Part shown: positions 45,202 to 53,959 of the stretch, one piece after another
Numbering within the stretch: the stretch's first letter is position 1
How the letters are laid out: each line of letters starts with the position of its first letter
Source: Variovorax sp. PBL-H6
GTDB taxonomy: Bacteria; Pseudomonadota; Gammaproteobacteria; Burkholderiales; Burkholderiaceae_C
DNA: 64,000 bases
Assembly: GCF_901827155.1 (NCBI RefSeq)
Contig: NZ_LR594659.1
Coordinates: 2,294,001 to 2,358,000 of the forward strand
Direction: 5' to 3'
Notes under the pieces: model-generated
The model's database searches: none
The model's input: the letters and a program-made list of their open reading frames with translations, nothing else
What the model was told of the DNA's origin: nothing
Position numbers and translations under genes: made by a program

Positions 45202-45977
45202 CAGCGCTTCCTCCATGGCATCACCCACCTTTCCGCCCAGGTCAGCAGCAGGCTGCTGAGCATTCCCAAGATGGCGACGGTGACCATGCCGACGAGGATC
45301 ATTCCGGGGTAGACATCATCCTTTCCGGCCGTCAGCACCTTGCCCACGCCCCAGATCGCCCCCAGCAGCTCGGCCGCGACGATGACGGTCCACGAGGTCT
45401 GCAGCGCCAGGCGCAAGCCGATGGCGATATGCGGCATGGCGCCGGGCAGGATCACATGGCGCAGCCATATCCAGCCGCGCGCACCATTGACGCGGGCTGC
45501 CGCCAGCAGCGTGCGGTCGATCTGCTCGACGCCGGTGGCCGTGTTGATGACCAGCGGAATCGATGCAGCCATGGCCATGACGAACAGCTTGGATGCGTCG
45601 CCAAGCCCGAACCACAGCAGCGCCAACGGGATCCAGGCCAGCGGCGGCACCGGACGCAAGAAGTTGAAGATAGGCATCAGGAAGTCGCGCCAGAAGGCCG
45701 ACAGCGACACTGCCAATCCCATTCCGATGCCGAACACCACGGCCAGTGCGAATCCGCGGACCACCAGCCAGGTGCTGGTGCCCACATGCTTTGCGAGGTC
45801 GCCGCCAGCGTAGCCGTCCAGGGTGATCTGCCTGAGCGAGCTGAGAAAGGTAGCCGGGTCAGGGAAGCGCGCGGCGTCGATCCATCGGAGCGGGCCGGTG
45901 GCGATCCACCACAGCAGCACGAGCGCAACGATTGGGCCGATGCTGGCGGCGAACCGTGCCAGGCCGGTCTGCCTCAT
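45201..45977 (-). CDS. NitT/TauT-type ABC transporter permease
   Basis: 258 residues, about six membrane helices, EAA-type loop RTLLAAARVNGARGWIWLRHVILPGAMPHI. ATG 45977 overlaps the iolC-DUF2090 stop (ATGA) and has GGAGGAGCGC before it. Two non-identical permeases suggest a heterodimeric channel, whereas most SsuC/TauC systems use one. Confidence 0.9.
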   Translation of the reverse strand: MRQTGLARFAASIGPIVALVLLWWIATGPLRWIDAARFPDPATFLSSLRQITLDGYAGGDLAKHVGTSTWLVVRGFALAVVFGIGMGLAVSLSAFWRDFLMPIFNFLRPVPPLAWIPLALLWFGLGDASKLFVMAMAASIPLVINTATGVEQIDRTLLAAARVNGARGWIWLRHVILPGAMPHIAIGLRLALQTSWTVIVAAELLGAIWGVGKVLTAGKDDVYPGMILVGMVTVAILGMLSSLLLTWAERWVMPWRKR

Positions 45978-47914
45978 GCGCGCTCCTCCTGGACGATGCC
46001 CGCCGCGGCGGAGGCATGCTGCGCCTTGCCTTGGCCACCGTTGCAGTTCCATGCGGCAACCAGCGCCTCGAAGCCCGCGATCAGCGACTTCTCGAAGATG
46101 TCGTCTTCAATCTTCCCGGCAAGCCATGCGGTGGCGGGCACCATGAACAGTGTTCGGCCTACGGCGAACCCGCGCATCAGAGGGCGGCCGCTGGCCGCCG
46201 TGAATGCCTTGGCCAGTTCTTCCGGGGAACGGCCACCGCCGAGCAGCAGGATCCCACGGCACATCGGGTTGTCATTGCAGATCGCCTGTTCGATGGTGTC
46301 CCACGCGCCGGCGTCGGAAAAGGCGGGCAGTTTCCACCAATCGGGCTTGACCCCGAGTGCCTGGATGGCCCGGATGCGCCGTTCGGCGGCACGCGCGTCC
46401 TGCGCCGTGTCGGGGTGCACCAGTTCGAGCAGCAGTTCCATGCCGTACATGGACGTGGCGGCATACAGCTCGCGCAAGCGCTCTTCCTGGAGCGCGCGGC
46501 TTTCTTCGTCCTCCATCGGCACCAGGCACTTGACGATGTGATGGCGCGGCCAATGCGCCAGTTGGACCGCGGCCGGCAGGTCATCCTGAAGTCGCAGCGG
46601 CGCTGGGCCCGTCCGTTCGATCTTGCGGCCCACCCAGGCGATATCGGCGCCGATGCGATGCAACGCGTCCTCGCCCGCGCCATCGTCGAACAGCACGCCG
46701 ACTTCCGGTCGATGGCGAGCCATCCGCAGCGCTATTTCGGCAATCAGGCACTTCAGTCCCGCAATGCTGCGCCCCTCGGCGCACGGCAGCCCCTCGAAGG
46801 GCGCCACGTGATCCGCCGCCATCACGAACACCGTCGATGGCCGTGGCCGTCGCGTGGTTGTGCGGTGCAGGTAGGCGAGGTACTCGCTGCGATGCAGCGC
46901 ATGGTCGTGCTGGCCTTCGCGGAGGAACCAGTCCAGTTCCTGGGTGGTCGGCGACGCAGGCGAGCATCCGTGGCGCGACACCACCAGGGCGCCTGTGGCG
47001 TTCCCCCGGCGGCAGCATTCGGCCCATGGCATGTCGCGCAGCCAGCCCGAAAGAAATCCAGACATGAAGCCGTCCCCGGCGCCCACCACGTTGAACACCT
47101 CCACCGGGAAGCCGGGGCCGACCACACCATCCTCCACGCGCGACGGAATGTCGCCGGGGAACACCACGCAGCCTGCGGCACCGCGCTTGAGGATGATCGG
47201 CGCTGCAGTCAAGCGCCGGATGGCCCTGAGTGCCTTGATGGTATCGATGTCACCCCCGGCGATATGAATCTCTTCTTCGGTGCCCACGACAAGGTCGAAG
47301 CGAGACATGAAGCGCTGGCTTGCTTCGGTCGCCCGCGAGGAATCGACGTAGCGGCTTTCGCCGCCGTCGCGCGACACCAGGCCCCAGAACACCGGGCGGT
47401 AATCGATATCGAAGATCACCTTCGTTCCGCGTGCTTTCGCACGTTCGACGGCAGAACCGATGTTGGCCGCTGCTGCATCGGTCGTCAGGTGCGAACCCGA
47501 GACGAGAAGGGCGCGCGCCGAGCCGATGTACTCCTCCGTGTAGTCGCCGGGCGCGATCGCCATGTCGGCGCAGTTCTCGCGGTAGTGCAGCAACGGAAAG
47601 CTGTCCTTGTTCCGGATGCCGAGAAAGGCCACGGCTGTCAGGCGCTGCGAGTCGGGCACCACGCAGTGCGTATCCACGCCCTCGCGTTGCAGGCTCTCGC
47701 GCAGGAAGCGGCCATTGTGATCGTCGCCGACGCGCGTGATCAGGCCAACGCGCAACCCGAGACGCGCCGTGCCGATGGCAATGTTGGCGGGGCATCCGCC
47801 GACGTATCTTGAAAACGACGAGACGTCTTCGAGGCGAGCGCCGACCTGGTCGCCATACACGTCGACGATGGTGCGGCCCATGGTGATCAGGTCCAGCGGA
47901 CGAGAGTGGATCAT
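45974..47914 (-). CDS. iolC: Bifunctional 5-dehydro-2-deoxygluconokinase/DUF2090 aldolase-like protein
   Basis: 646 residues, two domains. Residues 1 to about 330 are a PfkB sugar kinase: RYVGGCPANIAIGTARLGLRVGLI at the front and the ATP/anion-hole motif NVVGAGDGFMSGFLSGWL. In IolC this phosphorylates 5-dehydro-2-deoxy-D-gluconate. Residues from about 345 on (FVMAADHVAPFEGL ... GVLFDDGAG ... GRPLMRGFAVGRTLF) are a DUF2090 class-I-aldolase-like TIM barrel, which in fused proteins is thought to cleave the kinase product to dihydroxyacetone phosphate and malonate semialdehyde. First gene of the eleven-gene operon. No iolB, iolD, iolG or iolE is seen elsewhere in the window, so the input substrate need not be myo-inositol. 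Confidence 0.88.
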   Translation of the reverse strand: MIHSRPLDLITMGRTIVDVYGDQVGARLEDVSSFSRYVGGCPANIAIGTARLGLRVGLITRVGDDHNGRFLRESLQREGVDTHCVVPDSQRLTAVAFLGIRNKDSFPLLHYRENCADMAIAPGDYTEEYIGSARALLVSGSHLTTDAAAANIGSAVERAKARGTKVIFDIDYRPVFWGLVSRDGGESRYVDSSRATEASQRFMSRFDLVVGTEEEIHIAGGDIDTIKALRAIRRLTAAPIILKRGAAGCVVFPGDIPSRVEDGVVGPGFPVEVFNVVGAGDGFMSGFLSGWLRDMPWAECCRRGNATGALVVSRHGCSPASPTTQELDWFLREGQHDHALHRSEYLAYLHRTTTRRPRPSTVFVMAADHVAPFEGLPCAEGRSIAGLKCLIAEIALRMARHRPEVGVLFDDGAGEDALHRIGADIAWVGRKIERTGPAPLRLQDDLPAAVQLAHWPRHHIVKCLVPMEDEESRALQEERLRELYAATSMYGMELLLELVHPDTAQDARAAERRIRAIQALGVKPDWWKLPAFSDAGAWDTIEQAICNDNPMCRGILLLGGGRSPEELAKAFTAASGRPLMRGFAVGRTLFMVPATAWLAGKIEDDIFEKSLIAGFEALVAAWNCNGGQGKAQHASAAAGIVQEERA

Positions 47915-47934
47915 GAAGATTTCAATGCAGTGAT

Positions 47935-47948
47935 TGGTATCGATACCA
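47935..47948. promoter_or_regulatory. Probable LacI-family operator of the iolC operon
   Basis: TGGTATCGATACCA, a perfect 14-base palindrome with central CG, ending 20 bases before the iolC start. LacI-family proteins typically bind such 14-20 base CG-centred palindromes; the only LacI gene in the window is in this operon. A possible -35 TTGCGG lies upstream on the minus strand, so the palindrome would overlap the -10 region, as expected for repression. Confidence 0.7.
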
Positions 47949-48007
47949 TCAATTTTCCACTCCGCAATGGCTCGAAAGCCATCCGTGGCAACCCTAGGAA
48001 GGAGGAG

Positions 48008-48823
48008 TCACCGGCGCGCGCCCAGTCCCTGCTCGATCTCGCGCACCATCTCGATCAGCCGGGGCCGGACCTCGTCCCACAGCGTGTCGCGCGACATGCT
48101 CTGCGCCGGCCCCGCCGCATTGATCACCATCAGCGGCAGCCCGCCGCCCGGCTGGAAGGGCACGGCGATGCCGTTGATCTCCTTTTGCCATTCGCCGAAG
48201 GAACCGACGGCGCCACTCTCGGCGAAGTCGCTGCAGGCCTGGCGAATGCCTTTTTCGATGCGCGGCCAGGCGATCGGGTCGAGAGCCTGGATGCGTTCCT
48301 CCAGCGCCAGCCGCACGTTCTCCGGCGCCGCAGCAAGATAGGCGCGGCCCATCGCGGTGGTCGCCAGCGGAATGCGCGCGCCGATGTCCAGCCGCAGCGT
48401 CACGATCGAATGGCCGCGGCAGTTCTCGATGTAGAGCATCGACATCTCGTCACGCAGGCCGAGCGAGACCTGCGTGCCGGTGTCGATTGCCAGCTGCTGC
48501 ATCAGCGGCCGGCTCATCTCCTTGACGTCCAGCCGCGCCAGCGTGGTGCCGCCGAGCATCAGCGTCGCCATGCCGAGGCGGTAGCGGCCCGATTCCTCGA
48601 CGTGATGCAGGTAGCCCAGCTTCGTCAGCGTGTAGGTCAGGCGCGTGACGGTGGACTTGGGCAGCTTGCAGCGTTCCGCGAGCTCCTGGTTGCCGAGGCG
48701 CTCCTCGCCCGACCTGAAGCAGCGCAGCACGTCGAGGCCGCGCGCCAGGGCGGTGACGAAGTGGCGGTCTTCGCGGCCATCGTCCAGCAGATCCGGATCG
48801 AAATGGGCGGGGGAACTCTTCAT
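48008..48823 (-). CDS. IclR-family transcriptional regulator
   Basis: 271 residues. N-terminal winged helix (GLDVLRCFRSGEERLGNQELAERCKLPKSTVTRL) and IclR effector domain (VSLGLRDEMSMLYIENCRG, IPLATTAMGRAYLAA, GIAVPFQPGGGLPLMVINAAG). Start ATG 48823 follows AGGAG. Divergent from the iron alcohol dehydrogenase, which it probably regulates. The 147-base space between them contains a direct repeat TATGAACC(C)GCG at 48883 and 48920 that might be its site. Confidence 0.9.
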   Translation of the reverse strand: MKSSPAHFDPDLLDDGREDRHFVTALARGLDVLRCFRSGEERLGNQELAERCKLPKSTVTRLTYTLTKLGYLHHVEESGRYRLGMATLMLGGTTLARLDVKEMSRPLMQQLAIDTGTQVSLGLRDEMSMLYIENCRGHSIVTLRLDIGARIPLATTAMGRAYLAAAPENVRLALEERIQALDPIAWPRIEKGIRQACSDFAESGAVGSFGEWQKEINGIAVPFQPGGGLPLMVINAAGPAQSMSRDTLWDEVRPRLIEMVREIEQGLGARR

Positions 48824-48970
48824 GATGGTCTCCTGCGTTCTGCACAGCGGTATCGACGTTGGCGCGGCCAGGCGTTCGCTCCTATGAACCCGCGTCGCGC
48901 CAACCCACAATTGCAGAAGTATGAACCGCGATGCAAAACGAGTGCAGCGCCCATTACAGGAGACAACCCC

Positions 48971-50173
48971 ATGGAGCAGCCAATCGCCACCGGTGCCCAC
49001 AACTTCGCTTCCATCGAACGCGTCGTGTTCGGCCAGCCTGCAGCCGCAGTGATTGCGGCCGAGGCGGCACGGCTCGGGAGCCGGCGCGTCTTCATCGTCG
49101 CGAGCCGCACGCTGCGCACGCAGACCGGTGTCATTCGCGAGATCGAGACCGCGCTCGGCGATCGCCACGCAGCCACCTTCGACGGAATCCCGCAGCACAC
49201 GACCCGCGCCGGCGTGGCGCGCGCAACGGCCGCTGCCCTGGAAGTGGAGGCCGACCTCGTCGTGGCGGTGGGCGGGGGCTCCGTCGTCGACGCCGCGAAG
49301 ATGGTGCTGCTGTGCATGCGCCACGGCATGACCGACACGCACCTGGAAGCGCTCGACCGTTTCGAAGTGAAGCTGGGCGAAGACGGCAAGCCGGTGCGGC
49401 CGGTCTTCGACGGCCCCGCGCTGCGCATGATCGCGGTGCCCAGCACGCTCAATGGCGGCGAGTTCAACGGGGGCTGCCTGGTGACCGACGAGCGCCGCAA
49501 GCTCAAGCAGACCTTCTTCCACCCGCTCATGATGCCGCGCACCGTCGTGCTCGATCCGGCACTGACGCTGCACACGCCCGAGTCGCTGTGGCTGGGCTCC
49601 GCCACACGCGCGCTCGACCATGCCATCGAAGCGTTGCTGTCGACCACGCCGACGCCGCTGGCCGATGCAGTGGTGCTCGACGGCATCGCGCGCATGGTGC
49701 GTGCGCTGCCGGCCTGGAAGGCCGAGCCGCAGAGCCGGGCGGTGCGCGCCGAATGCCAGGTCGCGAGCTGGCTCTGCTCCTACGGCTTGTCCAGCCGCGG
49801 ACCGCAGGGGGGCGTCATGATGGGCCCCAGCCACGCCATCGGCCATGTACTGGGCGGCAGCTGCGGCGTGCCGCACTACTACTGCACGCCGGTGATGATG
49901 CCCGCGATCCTGAAGTGGTCCGAGCCGGCGACCTCGGCGCGTCAGCGTCAGCTGGCCCAGGCGCTCGGCCGGCCCGCACTGAGTGCGGCCGAGGCCTTCG
50001 CCGAACTCGTGAAGTCCCTGGGCCTGCCTTCGACGCTGCGCGATGTCGGCGTCGATGAGGGCCAGTTCGAGATGATTGCCCGCACCAGCATGCGCGAGCT
50101 CTTCATCCACGGCAACGCGCGCAAGATCTCAGGGCCCGCCGAGGTGCAGGAGATCCTGCGGCTCGCCGTCTGA
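48971..50173 (+). CDS. Iron-containing alcohol dehydrogenase, maleylacetate reductase-like
   Basis: 400 residues of the Fe-ADH family. NAD-binding VVAVGGGSVVDAAKMVLL, metal-binding region with Asp/His in LGSATRALDHAIEALLS and GPSHAIGHVLGGSCGVPHYYCTPV. PSTLNGGEFNGGCLVTD resembles maleylacetate reductases, which reduce maleylacetate to 3-oxoadipate in aromatic breakdown, but generic alcohol dehydrogenase activity is possible. ATG 48971 with AGGAGA upstream. Divergent from its presumed IclR regulator; convergent with the thioesterase. Confidence 0.87.
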   Translation: MEQPIATGAHNFASIERVVFGQPAAAVIAAEAARLGSRRVFIVASRTLRTQTGVIREIETALGDRHAATFDGIPQHTTRAGVARATAAALEVEADLVVAVGGGSVVDAAKMVLLCMRHGMTDTHLEALDRFEVKLGEDGKPVRPVFDGPALRMIAVPSTLNGGEFNGGCLVTDERRKLKQTFFHPLMMPRTVVLDPALTLHTPESLWLGSATRALDHAIEALLSTTPTPLADAVVLDGIARMVRALPAWKAEPQSRAVRAECQVASWLCSYGLSSRGPQGGVMMGPSHAIGHVLGGSCGVPHYYCTPVMMPAILKWSEPATSARQRQLAQALGRPALSAAEAFAELVKSLGLPSTLRDVGVDEGQFEMIARTSMRELFIHGNARKISGPAEVQEILRLAV

Positions 50174-50179
50174 GGGCGT

Positions 50180-50719
50180 TCAGCGCTTCGTCTCGAACAC
50201 CAGGCAGGTGGTGGTGGCGTGCGCGTACAGCGTGCCATCGGGGCCGACCAGCCGCGCCTCGGCGGTTGCCAGCTGCCGGCCGCAATGGATCACCTTGCCT
50301 TCGGCGCGCACGCGCTGCACCTTGGGCGTGAGGCCCTTCACGTAGTTCACGCCCAGTTCTGCCGTGGTGTAGGCCCGCCCCGGCGGCATCATCGTGTGCA
50401 CCGAGCAGCCCAGCGCTGAATCGAGCAAGGTGGCAACCCAGCCGCCATGGATGGTGCCCAGCGGATTCAGGTGTTGCGGCAGCGGCGTGCCCTGGAACAC
50501 TGCGATGCCGGAGCTGACCGAGAGGATGGTGAAGTCGAGTGTCTTCGCGATCGCGGCATAGCGGATCTCGCCGCGCAGCATCGCCTGCATGACTTCGAGC
50601 CCGGTCTTGCCTTCGATCTGCTCGGGGCTGGCGAGGCCGGGACCGGGGCCGGCGTCAAGGCGGGCGATGACTTCGCGCTCTTCCGCGAGCCAGGCCTCGA
50701 GGGAGTTGTTCTGCGTCAA
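50180..50719 (-). CDS. PaaI/YdiI-family hotdog thioesterase, TTG start
   Basis: 179 residues with one hotdog domain: NPLGTIHGGWVATLLDSALGCSVH (active-site HGG loop), ELGVNYVKGL and ATAEARLVGPDGTLYAHATTTCLV. Hydrolyses an acyl- or aryl-CoA. The start codon is TTG at 50719, with CGGAG upstream; no in-frame ATG fits. Divergent from marR, sharing the operator region 50741-50768, so probably under MarR control. Confidence 0.87.
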   Translation of the reverse strand: MTQNNSLEAWLAEEREVIARLDAGPGPGLASPEQIEGKTGLEVMQAMLRGEIRYAAIAKTLDFTILSVSSGIAVFQGTPLPQHLNPLGTIHGGWVATLLDSALGCSVHTMMPPGRAYTTAELGVNYVKGLTPKVQRVRAEGKVIHCGRQLATAEARLVGPDGTLYAHATTTCLVFETKR

Positions 50720-50740
50720 GGGTCTTTCTCCGATTTAAAG

Positions 50741-50754
50741 GTTGCATATGCAAC
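50741..50754. promoter_or_regulatory. Probable MarR operator 1
   Basis: GTTGCATATGCAAC, a perfect 14-base palindrome between the divergent thioesterase and marR genes. The size and the TTGCAnnTGCAA core fit MarR-family sites. Confidence 0.7.
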
Positions 50755-50756
50755 GG

Positions 50757-50768
50757 TTGTAGATACAA
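50757..50768. promoter_or_regulatory. Probable MarR operator 2
   Basis: TTGTA-GA-TACAA, five-base perfect arms, starting two bases after operator 1 and ending 9 bases before the marR start. Two adjacent sites suggest cooperative autorepression. Confidence 0.5.
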
Positions 50769-50777
50769 TCTTCAGCC

Positions 50778-51242
50778 ATGAATGCTATCGCAAAGCCGCA
50801 GGGCTGTACCAACTTCAGGTTGCGCCGCCTGACGCGCATGGTGTCGCGGCACTACGACGCGCACGTGGCCGCGTCAGGCCTCAAGACCACGCAGTACTCC
50901 CTGCTCTCGCACGTGTTGAGCCTGGGTCCGCTGCGCCCGGTGGACCTGGCCGGCGCGATGAACGTCGACGCCTCCACGCTCAGCCGCAATCTCAAGCCCA
51001 TGCTCGCCGCCGGCTGGCTCACGCAGGGGGAGGGGCCCGATGCGCGCAGCCGGCTGGTCGCCATCACCGACACCGGCCGCGCCAAGCGGGCCGAGGCGCA
51101 GCGCCTGTGGCGTGCCGCGCAGATGGAGCTCAACGAGATGCTCGGCGTCGAGCGCGTCGTGGCCCTGCACCAGTTGATCGACGACAGCATCGCGCTCCTG
51201 CAGCGCGCCGGATTGAAAGACGAGGAGAGTAACGATGAGTGA
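50778..51242 (+). CDS. MarR-family transcriptional regulator
   Basis: 154 residues. Winged helix with GLKTTQYSLLSHVLSLGPLRPVDLAGAMNVDASTLSRNLKPMLAAGWL and wing residues GEGPDARSRLVAITDTG, followed by a C-terminal dimerisation helix. Its gene overlaps the MFS gene by 8 bases, so regulator and transporter are co-expressed. Predicted repressor of thioesterase and the marR-MFS-MATE set. Confidence 0.92.
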   Translation: MNAIAKPQGCTNFRLRRLTRMVSRHYDAHVAASGLKTTQYSLLSHVLSLGPLRPVDLAGAMNVDASTLSRNLKPMLAAGWLTQGEGPDARSRLVAITDTGRAKRAEAQRLWRAAQMELNEMLGVERVVALHQLIDDSIALLQRAGLKDEESNDE

Positions 51243-52506
51243 TTCCAACGCCAACGCCAACGCCACGCCCGGCACGAGCACCGGACCAGCCGCCGTGCGG
51301 CACTACGGGCTGTGGCTCGTGCTGCTGGCGACCGCCGGCACCTTCGCGCTCACGATGGGGGTGCGCCAGACCATGGGCCTGTTCCTGTCGTCGGTCAACA
51401 CCTCGACCGGGCTGGGCGTCGCCAGCATCAGCCTGGCCTTCGCGTTCGGCCAGCTCTGGTGGGGGTTGACGCAGCCCTTCGCCGGCGCGGTGGCAGACCG
51501 CATCGGCACCGGCCGCGTGATCTTCGTCGGCGTGCTGCTGGTGGCACTGGGCACCATCATCACGCCCTTCATGACGACGACCGCCGGCCTGATCTTCGCG
51601 ATCGGCGTACTGGCGGCGGGCGGCGCCGGCATGGCCGGGCCCTCGGTGCTGATGGGTGCCACCGCGCGCCTGGTGACGCCCGCGCAGAGGGGACTGGCCA
51701 CAGGCATCGTGAACGCGGGCGGCTCCTTCGGCCAGTTCGCGATGGCGCCGATCGCCATCGGCCTCACCGCCGCCTACGGCTGGGCCAACGCCATGCAGGT
51801 GCTGGGCTTCCTGATCCTGCTGGCATTGCCGGCGGTCTTCGTACTCAGGGGCAATTCCAATGCGCTCGCCGCGGCATCGGGTGCCAAGCGCCTGAGTGCG
51901 CGCGAAGCGGTCGGGCAGGCGCTTGCGCAGCCGAGCTTCCGCCTGCTGAGCCTGGGCTTCTTCGTCTGCGGCTTCCACGTGGCCTTCCTCGCCACCCACC
52001 TGCCGGGCGTGGTCGCGGCTTGCGGGCTGCCGCCGGAAGTGGGCGGCTGGTCGCTCGCGATGATCGGCTTGTTCAACATCGTCGGCAGCCTCGCGATGGG
52101 CTGGGCGGTGGGCCGCTGGCGCATGAAGTCGCTGCTCGCGCTGCTCTATGCAACACGGGGCGTGGCGGTGCTGGTCTTCCTGCTGGCGCCGAAGACGACG
52201 CTGGTGATGCTGCTGTTCGCGGCGGTGATGGGCGTGACCTTTCTCTCCACCGTGCCGCCCACCGCGGGCCTGGTGGCCAAGATGTTCGGCCCGGCCAACA
52301 TGGCGATGCTGTTCGGCATCGTGATGCTCGCGCATCAGATGGGCGGCTTCCTCGGGGCTTACCTGGGCGGCACCATCTTCGAGGCCACCGGCAGCTACGA
52401 CTGGGTCTGGTACATCGACATCGTGCTGGCCGCCGGCGCCGCGCTGGTCAACCTGCCGATCCGCGAGGCGCTCGTGCCGTCGCGTGCCGCCAAGGCCGTG
52501 GCCTGA
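51235..52506 (+). CDS. MFS transporter
   Basis: 423 residues, twelve predicted membrane helices. The loop 2-3 motif reads GAVADRIGTGRVIFVG (GxxxDRxGxRxx). The general layout resembles the OFA/monocarboxylate group. It exports or imports a small organic acid or drug; the MarR control and following MATE gene point to efflux. GAGGAG before ATG 51235, within marR. Confidence 0.9.
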   Translation: MSDSNANANATPGTSTGPAAVRHYGLWLVLLATAGTFALTMGVRQTMGLFLSSVNTSTGLGVASISLAFAFGQLWWGLTQPFAGAVADRIGTGRVIFVGVLLVALGTIITPFMTTTAGLIFAIGVLAAGGAGMAGPSVLMGATARLVTPAQRGLATGIVNAGGSFGQFAMAPIAIGLTAAYGWANAMQVLGFLILLALPAVFVLRGNSNALAAASGAKRLSAREAVGQALAQPSFRLLSLGFFVCGFHVAFLATHLPGVVAACGLPPEVGGWSLAMIGLFNIVGSLAMGWAVGRWRMKSLLALLYATRGVAVLVFLLAPKTTLVMLLFAAVMGVTFLSTVPPTAGLVAKMFGPANMAMLFGIVMLAHQMGGFLGAYLGGTIFEATGSYDWVWYIDIVLAAGAALVNLPIREALVPSRAAKAVA

Positions 52507-52515
52507 ACCATCGCC

Positions 52516-53922
52516 ATGGTCCCAGTCGATCCACGAACGCGCCTGCTGCTGGAGGCGCCGATCGCCCGCACCCTTCTGCGCCTGGCCATGCCCAACGTGC
52601 TGGTGATGGTCGCGCAGGCCTCGGTCGGGCTGATCGAGACCTACTTCGTCGGCAAGCTCGGCACCGATGCGCTGGCCGGCATGGCGCTGGTGTTCCCCAT
52701 CGTCATGCTGATGCAGATGACCTCGGCCGGTGCCGTGGGCGGCGGCATCGCTTCGGCCATCGCCCGGGCGCTGGGCGGTCAGCGTCGGGCGGATGCCAAT
52801 GCGCTGGTGCTGCACGCGATGCTCGTGGCGCTGGGCTTCGGGCTGGTCTTCAGCACCGTGCTGCTCATGGGTGGCCGCGCGCTCTACGCCAGCATGGGCG
52901 GAGAAGGCGCGTCGCTGCAAGCGGCGCTGACCTACTCGCACTGGGTGTTCGCCGGCGCGGTGCTGGTGTGGCTCTTCAATTCGCTGGCGGCTGTGATCCG
53001 CGGCACCGGCAACATGGCGGTGCCTGCCAGGGTGACCGTGGGCGGCGTGTTCTTTCTGGTGCCCGTGTCGCCATTGCTGATCTTCGGCTGGGGTCCCATC
53101 CCCGCGCTCGGCATCGCAGGCGGGGCGATCGCGCTGCTGCTGTACTACCTGGTCGGGACCCTGGCGCTGCTGGCTTACCTGCGCTCGGATGCCAGCTACC
53201 TGAAGCTCTCGTTCTCGGGCGTGCGGCTGCGCTGGCCTCTGTTCCGCGACATCCTGCGCGTGGGCCTGATTTCTTCCATCGCCACCATCTGCGTCAACCT
53301 GTCCGTCGCGGTCGCCACTGCGCTCGCCGGCCAGTTCGGCGCGGGCGCGATCGCGGGCTACGGCACTGGCTCGCGCCTCGAGTACCTGCTGGTGCCGCTG
53401 GTCTTCGGCTTCGGCGCACCGCTGCTGGCGATGGTCGGCACCTGCATCGGCGCCGGCCAGCGCGAGCGCGCGCTGCGGGCCACGTGGGTCGGCGTGGCCA
53501 TGGCCTTCGCGATGGCCGAAGCGGTGGGCCTGGCGGCCGCGCTGTTCCCGCGGCCCTGGCTGATGCTCTTCGGCAACGATGCGGCCATGCTCGAGGCCGG
53601 CACGCAGTACCTGCGTACGGTGGGACCCTTCTACGGCTTCTTCGGCGCCGGGCTGGTGCTGTACTTTGCCTCGCAGGGCGCGGGGCGGCTCTTGTGGCCC
53701 GTGCTGGGCAACGTGGCGCGGCTCGTGGTCGCCGCGCTCGGCGGCTGGCTCGCGTTGCGCTGGACCGGCGAGCTGGTGCACGTCTTCACGGCCCAGGCCG
53801 TGGCGCTGTTGATCTACGCGATCGTCATTGCGGGGGCCATCGCCGGCGGCGCGTGGTTCGGGCCGGTGGGCTGGCCGCGCAGCACGGCCGGGCTGCTGCG
53901 GCGGGTCGGCGCCTCCTCCTGA
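52516..53922 (+). CDS. MATE-family efflux transporter
   Basis: 468 residues, twelve helices in two MatE halves (LRLAMPNVLVMVAQASVGLIETYFVGKLG ... and FRDILRVGLISSIATICVNLS ...). Exports cationic compounds using a Na+ or H+ gradient. ATG 52516 is 9 bases after the MFS stop, with a poor ribosome site, consistent with translation following on from the MFS gene. MFS plus MATE under one MarR is an unusual double-pump arrangement. Confidence 0.9.
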   Translation: MVPVDPRTRLLLEAPIARTLLRLAMPNVLVMVAQASVGLIETYFVGKLGTDALAGMALVFPIVMLMQMTSAGAVGGGIASAIARALGGQRRADANALVLHAMLVALGFGLVFSTVLLMGGRALYASMGGEGASLQAALTYSHWVFAGAVLVWLFNSLAAVIRGTGNMAVPARVTVGGVFFLVPVSPLLIFGWGPIPALGIAGGAIALLLYYLVGTLALLAYLRSDASYLKLSFSGVRLRWPLFRDILRVGLISSIATICVNLSVAVATALAGQFGAGAIAGYGTGSRLEYLLVPLVFGFGAPLLAMVGTCIGAGQRERALRATWVGVAMAFAMAEAVGLAAALFPRPWLMLFGNDAAMLEAGTQYLRTVGPFYGFFGAGLVLYFASQGAGRLLWPVLGNVARLVVAALGGWLALRWTGELVHVFTAQAVALLIYAIVIAGAIAGGAWFGPVGWPRSTAGLLRRVGASS

Positions 53923-53959
53923 TTTCCTCGTTCATCCCCTCTCACTTCTGGAGCTTCAC

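Noticed and set aside
45201..45228. Upstream ATG codons for the second NitT-type permease
   Set aside because: GGAGGAA lies downstream of them and just before ATG 45201, which also forms a TGATG junction.
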